NCBI RefSeq assembly: GCF_030848495.1
Contig: NZ_JAVDDT010000010.1
Location: 1 to 64,000 of the forward strand
Length of the DNA stretch: 64,000 bases
Direction: 5' to 3'
Source: Natronospira bacteriovora
GTDB taxonomy: Bacteria; Pseudomonadota; Gammaproteobacteria; Natronospirales; Natronospiraceae
Under the pieces are notes generated by a model, which was given only the letters and a program-made list of their open reading frames with translations, had not been told where the DNA came from and did not search any database. Of this stretch, positions 57,201 through 64,000 are shown one piece after another; the first letter of the stretch is position 1, and each line of letters starts with the position of its first letter. A program made the position numbers and the translations under genes.

Positions 57201-58134
57201 TGTTACGCAGGGACTGCTTGCCCAGGTAGTCGGCGGCATCGCGGATCTCCCGCTCCCCCGGCAGGAAGACCAATACATCTCCCGGCCCTTCACGCCAGAG
57301 CTCGGTGAGGCCGCGGGCAATGCCCTGGGACAGGGTAAGGTCCTCTTCATCCGCCTCCGGGTCGCCCAGGGGACGGTAACGCAACTCCACCGGCCAGGTT
57401 CGTCCGGACACTTCGATGACCGGGGCATCCGCAAAATGCTTCGAGAAGCGTTCGGTGTCCAGCGTGGCGGAGGTAATGATGATCTTGAGCTCCGGCCGCC
57501 GCGTCATCAGGCGGCGCAGATAGCCGAGCAGGAAATCGATGTTGAGGCTGCGTTCATGGGCCTCGTCGATGATGAGGGTGTCGTAGGCGAGCAGATCCCG
57601 GTCGGACTGGGATTCGGCCAGCAGCATGCCGTCGGTGAGCAGCTTGACCCGGGTGCTGTCGCTGACCCGGTCGGCGAAACGCACCCGATAGCCCACCAGC
57701 TGGCCCAGCTCGGTGCCGGTTTCCTCGGCAATGCGGGCCGCCGTGCTGCGGGCGGCCACCCGGCGCGGCTGGGTATGGCCGATGGTGCCGCGAATGCCCA
57801 GGCCCAGCTCCATGCAGATCTTGGGCAGCTGGGTGGTCTTGCCGGAGCCGGTCTCCCCCGCCACGATTACCACCTGGTGGCTTTCGATGGCCTCGCGGAT
57901 GTCATCACGGCGCTCGCTGACCGGCAGCTCTTCCGGGTAGTCCAGGCGAACGGGCTGGGCCGCCCGGGAACGAGCCCGGGCCATCGACTGTTCCAGCTGT
58001 TTTTCCAGCCGGGCCAGCTCCGCCGCACGGTCACGGGCGCGCTTGAGGCGCCCCAGGCGCTTCTGCAAGCGCCGGGCGTCCCGCAGCATGCACTCGTCCA
58101 GGCGGCTTTCAATCGCTTGAATCAGCTCTCTCAT
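54274..58134 (-). CDS. hrpA: ATP-dependent RNA helicase HrpA
   Basis: A 1286-residue DEAH-box helicase of the HrpA family. Motifs: GETGSGKTTQLPKI (Walker A, about residues 90-103), LIIDEAHERSL (DEAH), ITSATLDTERF (SAT) and ATNVAETSLTVPGIRYVIDSG, followed by winged-helix, ratchet and OB-fold parts (about 430-660) and a DUF3418-like C-terminal half. HrpA resolves stalled ribosomes on certain mRNAs in E. coli. Length agrees with that enzyme (about 1300). It starts 18 bases from the mscS stop, in the same direction. Confidence 0.96.
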   Translation of the reverse strand: MRELIQAIESRLDECMLRDARRLQKRLGRLKRARDRAAELARLEKQLEQSMARARSRAAQPVRLDYPEELPVSERRDDIREAIESHQVVIVAGETGSGKTTQLPKICMELGLGIRGTIGHTQPRRVAARSTAARIAEETGTELGQLVGYRVRFADRVSDSTRVKLLTDGMLLAESQSDRDLLAYDTLIIDEAHERSLNIDFLLGYLRRLMTRRPELKIIITSATLDTERFSKHFADAPVIEVSGRTWPVELRYRPLGDPEADEEDLTLSQGIARGLTELWREGPGDVLVFLPGEREIRDAADYLGKQSLRNSEILPLYGRLSSKDQDRVFHPDGRSRRVILATNVAETSLTVPGIRYVIDSGLVRLSRYSYRSKVQRLPIEGVSQASANQRSGRCGRLGPGICIRLYSEEDFESRPAFTEPEIQRSNLASVILQMRLLKLGDPDDFPFVDPPEEGLIRDGFRLLEELRALDERRQLTEDGRRMARLPVDPRQGRMLLEAGRLGSLAEVLVIVAALSIQDPRERPSTARQAADECHAVDSDPRSDFLALFNLWQRYRRETAGLSRNQRRKWARRQFLAPMRMEEWGDLLRQLRLALRDMGLKGSEQAAEYPEIHRALLSGLLTQVGRKGEGHAYEGPRGQQFWVFPGSGLFQKSPKWLMAAELVQTSRTFARTVAGVEPQWIEQAAGHIVKREYFEPHWQAGKGRVAAYERVSLFGLDLVAKRRINFGRVRPQEAREVFLREGLVAARLPETPAFLSHNQRLIEEVRELEAKRRRRDLLREEEELAAFYDRAVPADIHDWPGLRAWLKKQGGAGDKALRMRQDDVMAREVESLEASFPDHVKIQGIPVAVDYHFEPGGERDGATLELPLALINQISQADLDWMIPGWRTERATALIRSLPKALRRQFVPAPDFAGAALDAMQPGEPMKLALGRQLQRMSGTEIPQDAWRDEQVPDYLHVVVRLVDGQGRAVDEGSDLSALQARHGHRASESLASAESDEWPRRKTRHWDFGRIPNEVAVERHGVTVTAWPALRDTGSEVELVLHDDRPSADALSHGGIRRLVALRLKQQADAVRKLKGLDRIALRFRKLGDRKTLEEALLRLTLDEAVLDGEEQPRDEAGFEALCRQHSADIIPTGERWRDWLETVMKQHDDIRRRLSGRMNPVLLKAAREIGEQLDYLIFPGFLDGIARQRLSAYPRYLQAVEKRLDRLEQGNPRDQKLSAAIRPHQERLRQRFPEAADQCRHDPDSPLLHYRWMVEEYRVSLFAQELGTDIPVSAQRLDRAWANY

Positions 58135-58152
58135 ACGGGATCAGGCATGTCC

Positions 58153-59016
58153 TCAGGAACCGCCCTCGCCTTCGGCAGGAGGCCGATCGCTGTCACCACC
58201 GACAAGACGAATGGGAAAGGGATCGGTGACGGAACCCGTATAGAGTGTCCGGTGGGGGAAGGGAATCTCGATGCCCGCTTCATCAAAGGCGTTCCTCACC
58301 TTCTCGGGGATGTTGTTGCGCAGCTCGAGAAAGTTCTCGCGCGTTGCCCAGACATTGAACTGCAGGTCGAGCGAGGAATCGCCGAAACCCAGGAACAATA
58401 CATTGGGCTTGGGTTCGGTCAGACACAAATTATATTCGTCCGCCACATTGAGCAGGACTTCACGCACCCGGGCCAGGTCTTCCTTGTAGGCCACCCCCAC
58501 CTTCAATTCCAGGCGACGGATGGAAAAGCGGGTGAGGTTGACGATTTCGGATTTGATCAGGGTTTCATTGGGTACGCGGACATACAGGTTGTCGAAGGTG
58601 CGCAGTTTGACCGACAGGAGATCGATGGACAGCACTTCCCCCAGGGTTTCGCCGACCCGGATGACATCACCGATGCGAAATGGTTTTTCCCCGATCAGAA
58701 AGAGACCGCTGATGAGATTGGAAGCGGAGGTCTGTGAAGCAAAACCCAGGGCTACGGAAAGAATGCCGGCCGCACCCAGAATCACCGTCAGGCTGAAGCC
58801 CAGCTGATGCAGGGCCGACATCAGGGTCAGAATGACAATGCCGTAGAAGACCACACGCCGCAGCAGGGCCGTCTGCTGGGGCTCCAGATACGGTTCACTC
58901 AGCCGTCGCGTGATCACCGAACCGATCTTGGCCATGATCAGGCCCAGGATCATGAGTACCCCGGCACGCAGTACCTGAAGGCCCTTCTCGGACAGCAGAA
59001 ATTCAGTGGCTTCCAT
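58153..59016 (-). CDS. MscS-family mechanosensitive channel
   Basis: A 287-residue small-conductance channel protein with N-terminal helices (about residues 15-32, 50-68 and 75-95), the pore helix pattern LGAAGILSVALGFASQTSASNL (about 78-99) and the cytoplasmic beta domain (PFRIGDVIRVGETLGEVLSIDL) plus the vestibule (about 180-270). It releases solutes on hypo-osmotic shock. It follows a DUF432 gene, a pairing I recall in other genomes. Confidence 0.93.
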   Translation of the reverse strand: MEATEFLLSEKGLQVLRAGVLMILGLIMAKIGSVITRRLSEPYLEPQQTALLRRVVFYGIVILTLMSALHQLGFSLTVILGAAGILSVALGFASQTSASNLISGLFLIGEKPFRIGDVIRVGETLGEVLSIDLLSVKLRTFDNLYVRVPNETLIKSEIVNLTRFSIRRLELKVGVAYKEDLARVREVLLNVADEYNLCLTEPKPNVLFLGFGDSSLDLQFNVWATRENFLELRNNIPEKVRNAFDEAGIEIPFPHRTLYTGSVTDPFPIRLVGGDSDRPPAEGEGGS

Positions 59017-59045
59017 GATTGCTCCGCAATTGGCTCAGGGGGTCG

Positions 59046-59876
59046 TCAGGCAAACAGGCTTTCCAGGGCCCGCAGCAGGCCGTGCTTTGGCGGTTCCTGC
59101 CGGGCCTCGCTGATACGCGTGACCTCCAGGCCGGCCGGCAGCTGCATCTCTTCCAGCTTGAGCGCCCCCTGTTTACCGTCCGCGCTGCGCTCCATGACCA
59201 TCGGCTGTGTCCACAACTGGTTTTGCCTGCTGGCATACAGGGGCAGCAGTGGCACCGGCACGCTGAGCCGCTCGATGAGCAGCGCGTCCTCGGCCTTGTT
59301 GCGCACGGTCACCGGCGACACCACCCGATGGGGGCGCTGAATGACTTCATCCAGGCGCAGACGGGCCAGTGAACGGGAGGCATAGCACAACTCGCCTTCC
59401 CGGGTATTGGGCCCGAACCAGGAGTCCGAGGGCCGGTAACTGGGGATTTCCGTCAGGGTGGCGGTTTCCTCGGCATTCATCACCTGCACCCAGATCGAGG
59501 TGCTGACGTAAATCACCGTTTCCTCGCCACCCGGGACATACAGGGGAATGTCCGGCCGAACCACCACCGGGCGGTCCGCCAGCCTCGGTTTGAGATACAG
59601 GCCGCGACTGCTGTCGCTGAAGGCATAGCGGGCCACGGTATGGCCCTCTTCATCAAGCTCGTCCAGGGGACCGTGTTCCAGGGTGGTGGAAAGCGGGTCT
59701 TCGCCTTCCCGCCAGGCCAGGCGCCACTCCTGCCGCCAGCGACGGGCCTGCAGCTGCAGCGGGCCGATGCGCCATTGCATTCCCGTCTGCCCTTCGTCCA
59801 GGTCATAACGCCCCCACCAGGGGCGCGCCGGGGCTTCGGTGGCTTCCAGTACTTCGCTCAGTTCCTCGGCACTCAT
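59046..59876 (-). CDS. DUF432 protein
   Basis: A 276-residue soluble protein with the segments PSDSWFGPNTREGELCYASR and IYVSTSIWVQVMNAEE in the middle, typical of DUF432. Family members are often next to MscS genes, as here (29 bases upstream of mscS on the same strand). No signal peptide or membrane segment. The function is unknown; a role in channel or osmotic response is inferred from gene pairing only. Its start overlaps the mazG stop. Confidence 0.75.
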   Translation of the reverse strand: MSAEELSEVLEATEAPARPWWGRYDLDEGQTGMQWRIGPLQLQARRWRQEWRLAWREGEDPLSTTLEHGPLDELDEEGHTVARYAFSDSSRGLYLKPRLADRPVVVRPDIPLYVPGGEETVIYVSTSIWVQVMNAEETATLTEIPSYRPSDSWFGPNTREGELCYASRSLARLRLDEVIQRPHRVVSPVTVRNKAEDALLIERLSVPVPLLPLYASRQNQLWTQPMVMERSADGKQGALKLEEMQLPAGLEVTRISEARQEPPKHGLLRALESLFA

Positions 59877-60676
59877 GCGTCCTGCTTCCCCTGCTGCTTG
59901 GCTTCGTCCCAGAGCGCGTCCATTTCATCCAGGTCCGCGCTCTCGGTGCTGCGACCCTGCTCGTTCAGCCGCCGCTCCACGTGCCGGAAGCGCTCTTCAA
60001 AGCGGGCATTGCAGCCCCGCAGCGCCTTCTCCGGGTCCACCTTGAGATACCGGGCGAGGTTGGTCACGGCGAACAGCAGATCGCCGATTTCTTCTTCGAG
60101 TCGGCGCCTGTCACCGCCGGCGGCCATCTCCGCTTCGATCTCGCCCACTTCCTCGTGAATCTTGTCCACGACGCCACGGGTATCCGGCCAGTCAAAACCC
60201 ACCCGGCTTGCCCGCTTGCCCAGCTTGGCCGCCCGCTTGAGCGCCGGCAGGGCCAGGGGCACGTCGTCCAGCGCGGAATGGTCACCCTTCTGTGCCCGTT
60301 CACGGGCCTTCATGGCTTCCCAGTCCGCCGTCTGTTCCTCTTCAGAAGCATAGCTGGCGTCGCCGAATACATGAGGGTGACGCCGCCACAGCTTGTCGGC
60401 AATGGCATTCGCCACGGCATCGAAGTCGAAATCACCCTGCTCTTCGGCCATGCGCGAATGAAACACCACCTGCAGCAACAGATCACCCAGTTCATCACGC
60501 AAGGCCCCCATGTCGCCACGGCGAATGGCGTCATCCACCTCGTAGGCTTCCTCGATGGTGTAGGGGGCAATGGTGGAAAAGTCCTGGGCCTGATCCCAGG
60601 GGCAGCCGCCCGGGCCACGCAGGCGCGCCATGATATGCCGGAGTCGATCAATGGGAGATTCAGCGGAATCGCTCAT
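59873..60676 (-). CDS. mazG: Nucleoside triphosphate pyrophosphohydrolase MazG
   Basis: A 267-residue protein with two MazG domains (about residues 14-120 and 140-255). The first contains GGCPWDQAQDFSTIAPYTIEE and the EEAYEVDDAIR/ELGDLLLQVVFHSRM metal-binding residues (EExxE...DxxD); the second EEVGEIEAEM and EEIGDLLFAVTNLARYL. It hydrolyses NTPs to NMP and pyrophosphate, and in E. coli moderates ppGpp-linked responses. Overlaps DUF432 by four bases. Confidence 0.95.
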   Translation of the reverse strand: MSDSAESPIDRLRHIMARLRGPGGCPWDQAQDFSTIAPYTIEEAYEVDDAIRRGDMGALRDELGDLLLQVVFHSRMAEEQGDFDFDAVANAIADKLWRRHPHVFGDASYASEEEQTADWEAMKARERAQKGDHSALDDVPLALPALKRAAKLGKRASRVGFDWPDTRGVVDKIHEEVGEIEAEMAAGGDRRRLEEEIGDLLFAVTNLARYLKVDPEKALRGCNARFEERFRHVERRLNEQGRSTESADLDEMDALWDEAKQQGKQDA

Positions 60677-60683
60677 GGGCTCC

Positions 60684-61316
60684 TCAAGGTCTCAGCACCT
60701 GGCTCAGGCCCACCAGCATGGCCGCGGTGGCGCCCCAGATGCGATAGCCCTGCCAGTCAATCTGATAATAGGCCAGATCATGGCCTCGAACCGACATGCG
60801 CACGATCTCGTGATTGGCCGGATCCATCAGAAAAGACAGCGGGGCCTCAAACACTTCGGCCACCTCGGACGGATCCGGGCGGGCCTGATAATCCGGCCGC
60901 AGCAGCCCCACGACGGGCGCCACCGCAAAGCCGGTGATGGTGAGGTATGGCGGCAGGTAGCCGCTGACCGTCACCGCCTCGGCACCCACGCCCACTTCCT
61001 CTTCCATTTCGCGCAGGGCCGTGGCCACGGCGTCTCTGTCGTGGGCTTCGAAACTGCCACCGGGAAAAGAAATCTGCCCGGGGTGATCGGGCAGATCATC
61101 CGTGCGGACGGTGAGCATCACCGTCAGGGCATCGACATGATCCACCACCGGCACCAGTACGGCGGCCGATTTGGGCTGCTCCACCCGGGCCAGCGACGGC
61201 GGCACATCACCGTGCACGCCCAGCCTGGCCTCACGGACAAGATCCGCCGGCAGGCGGCTGCCCGCCAGCGAACTCAGCAATCGCTGCCGCAAGCCCGGGT
61301 CGGAGACGGTGGCCAT
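60684..61316 (-). CDS. Nudix hydrolase of CoA pyrophosphatase type (NudL-like)
   Basis: A 210-residue Nudix enzyme with the NuCoA-type lead-in LTVRTDDLPDHPGQISFPGG, directly followed by the Nudix box (GGSFEAHDRDAVATALREMEE...). This arrangement marks CoA diphosphohydrolases, which cleave CoA to 4'-phosphopantetheine and 3',5'-ADP. The start is the ATG at 61316; the upstream frame overlaps fumC and is not conserved. It adjoins fumC with a one-base gap. Confidence 0.88.
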   Translation of the reverse strand: MATVSDPGLRQRLLSSLAGSRLPADLVREARLGVHGDVPPSLARVEQPKSAAVLVPVVDHVDALTVMLTVRTDDLPDHPGQISFPGGSFEAHDRDAVATALREMEEEVGVGAEAVTVSGYLPPYLTITGFAVAPVVGLLRPDYQARPDPSEVAEVFEAPLSFLMDPANHEIVRMSVRGHDLAYYQIDWQGYRIWGATAAMLVGLSQVLRP

Positions 61317-61317
61317 A

Positions 61318-62706
61318 TCAGCCCTTGATGCCGCCCTTGGTGAGCTCCACCGCGTCCAGCAGACGCTCCAGCTCACTCTCCGGCAGGTCGGTTTCATCCC
61401 GGGCCACGTCGCGGATCGGGCGGCCTTCGGCGTAGGCCTTCTTGGCAACGGCCGCGCCCTTCTCGTAACCGATCACCGGGTTCATGGCGGTGACCAGGAT
61501 GGGGTTCTTTTCCAGGGCGTCCTTGAGGTTGTCCTCATTGACCTTGAAGCCGGCGATGGCGCTGTCGGCCAGCTGGGTGCTGCCGTTGGCCAGCAGCTCG
61601 ATGCTCTGCAGCAGGTTGTAGCCGATCACCGGCAGCATCACATTGAGCTCGAAGTTGCCGGACTGGCCGCCCACGGTAATGGTGGTGTCATTGCCCATGA
61701 CCTGAGCCGACAGCATGCACACTGCTTCGGGGATCACCGGGTTGATCTTGCCCGGCATGATGCTGGAACCGGGCTGCAGGGCCGGCAGGGTGATCTCGCT
61801 CAGGCCGGCCAGCGGGCCGCTGTTCATCCATCGCAGATCGTTGGCGATCTTCATCAGGGAAACGGCCACGGTCTTGAGCTGGCCGGACAATTCCACGGCC
61901 GTGTCCTGGGTGGCGATCACCTCGAACTTGTCATCGGCGGAGAAGAACTCCAGGCCGCTGCGCTCGGACAGATGCCGGGCGAAGCTGTCGGCGAAGTCCT
62001 CATGGGCATTGATGCCGGTACCCACGGCGGTGCCGCCCTGGGCCAGGCCATAGAGGCGCGGCAGGGTGGCTTCCACCCGCTGGCAGCCACGGCGGATCTG
62101 GGTGGCCCAGGCGCCCATGGTCTGGTCGAAGCGCACCGGCATGGCGTCCATCAGATGAGTGCGGCCGGTCTTGGCGATGCCGGCCAGTTCGCCGGCGCGG
62201 CGCTCGGTGGTGCCGGCCAGGTGACGCAGGGCCGGCAGAAGGCGCTCGTTGACTTCCAGTGCGGCGCTGACATGAATCGCGGTGGGGATCACATCGTTGC
62301 TGCTCTGCCCCATGTTGACATCGTCATTGGGGTGCACCTTCTCGCCCAGCTTGTCGGTGGCCAGGCGGGCAATCACCTCATTGGCGTTCATGTTGGAGCT
62401 GGTGCCGGAACCGGTCTGGAACACATCCACCGGGAAGTGGGCGTCGTGGCGGCCTTCGGCCACCTGCTCGGCGGCAAACTGGATGGCGTCGGCGCGGGCA
62501 TCGTCGAGCAGGCCCAGCTCCCGGTTGGCGGCGGCGGCCGACCACTTGATCAGGCCCAGGGCGCGGATGAAGGCGCGCGGCATGTGCAGACCACTGATGG
62601 GGAAGTTCTGCACCGCCCGCTGGGTCTGGGCACCCCAGAGCGCCTCTTCGGGCACCTTGAGTTCACCCATGCTGTCCTTCTCGATCCGGAAACCCTTGTC
62701 CGACAT
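61318..62706 (-). CDS. fumC: Fumarate hydratase, class II
   Basis: A 462-residue fumarase converting fumarate to malate. Signature GSSIMPGKINP (about residues 317-327) and other superfamily regions: TGSGTSSNMNANEV, GQSSNDVIPTAIH and GRTHLMDAMPVRF. It is the iron-independent class. It is divergent from purB, another member of the same superfamily. Confidence 0.97.
   Translation of the reverse strand: MSDKGFRIEKDSMGELKVPEEALWGAQTQRAVQNFPISGLHMPRAFIRALGLIKWSAAAANRELGLLDDARADAIQFAAEQVAEGRHDAHFPVDVFQTGSGTSSNMNANEVIARLATDKLGEKVHPNDDVNMGQSSNDVIPTAIHVSAALEVNERLLPALRHLAGTTERRAGELAGIAKTGRTHLMDAMPVRFDQTMGAWATQIRRGCQRVEATLPRLYGLAQGGTAVGTGINAHEDFADSFARHLSERSGLEFFSADDKFEVIATQDTAVELSGQLKTVAVSLMKIANDLRWMNSGPLAGLSEITLPALQPGSSIMPGKINPVIPEAVCMLSAQVMGNDTTITVGGQSGNFELNVMLPVIGYNLLQSIELLANGSTQLADSAIAGFKVNEDNLKDALEKNPILVTAMNPVIGYEKGAAVAKKAYAEGRPIRDVARDETDLPESELERLLDAVELTKGGIKG

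Positions 62707-64000
<1,294 letters not shown>

Noticed and set aside
54406-58737. Very long open frames antisense to hrpA (over 600 codons)
   Set aside because: They mirror the codon structure of a clear DEAH helicase in GC-rich DNA, and the products have no recognisable features.

Overview
The window looks like a GC-rich gammaproteobacterial chromosome. Supporting signs are a complete System I cytochrome c maturation operon (ccmABCDEFGHI), the gene order uvrY-uvrC-pgsA followed by tRNA-Gly, tRNA-Cys and tRNA-Leu (the order of uvrY-uvrC-pgsA-glyW-cysT-leuZ in E. coli), a BtuB/TonB-type outer membrane receptor, HrpA, slipin/NfeD and class II DAHP synthase. I would guess an Ectothiorhodospiraceae-like or related lineage. 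The species cannot be fixed from the sequence alone.

Layout. 1-6 kb: a DegV-type fatty-acid-binding protein, an unrecognised lipoprotein, a LapA-like membrane protein and a large M16 lipoprotein peptidase. 6-14 kb: a minus-strand vitamin B12 operon (btuB-btuF-btuC-btuD-cobB-cobQ) preceded by a clear cobalamin riboswitch and a candidate promoter. 14-25.4 kb: a PAS/GAF/GGDEF/EAL protein, a MaoC-like protein, a DUF6279 lipoprotein and the ccm operon, including a 53-residue CcmD. 25.5-30.1 kb: tRNA-Leu, tRNA-Cys, a palindromic hexanucleotide repeat element, a terminator, tRNA-Gly with a near-consensus promoter, then pgsA, uvrC, a family-5-like uracil-DNA glycosylase and the uvrY/gacA response regulator. 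30.2-38.1 kb: icd, aceA, aceB (TCA/glyoxylate branch point), a divergent LysR regulator overlapping a patatin gene, and class II DAHP synthase. 38.3-46.7 kb: an ALDH7-type aldehyde dehydrogenase, an orphan ATP-grasp protein flanked by copies of the hexanucleotide repeat, a one-domain asparaginase-like protein, a PlpD-like patatin-Omp85 protein, and an NfeD/slipin operon.

46.7-53.1 kb is the accessory segment. It contains fragments of an IS200/IS605-type transposase, a duplicated 3' end of the slipin gene, a lower-GC lipase/ankyrin pair that resembles an orphan polymorphic-toxin tip with its immunity gene, a GC-rich non-coding stretch with two inverted dif-like palindromes, a ParE/RelE toxin-antitoxin pair, a XerC-like tyrosine recombinase and the 3' end of a replication-type AAA+/winged-helix gene. 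53.2-64 kb returns to core genes: a second DegV, HrpA, MscS with DUF432, MazG, a CoA-type Nudix hydrolase, fumC, and purB running off the window end.

How the genes work together: B12 uptake and corrin amidation share one riboswitch leader. The ccm genes overlap tightly and follow the tRNA-Cys/tRNA-Leu pair with no visible terminator. The aceB-aceA-icd cluster places both competing isocitrate enzymes in one transcriptional direction. The most unusual content is the hexanucleotide palindrome family (25.7, 39.9 and 41.4 kb), the orphan toxin/immunity pair, and the recombinase region with its dif-like sites. All family assignments come from reading motifs by eye; no database search was run.
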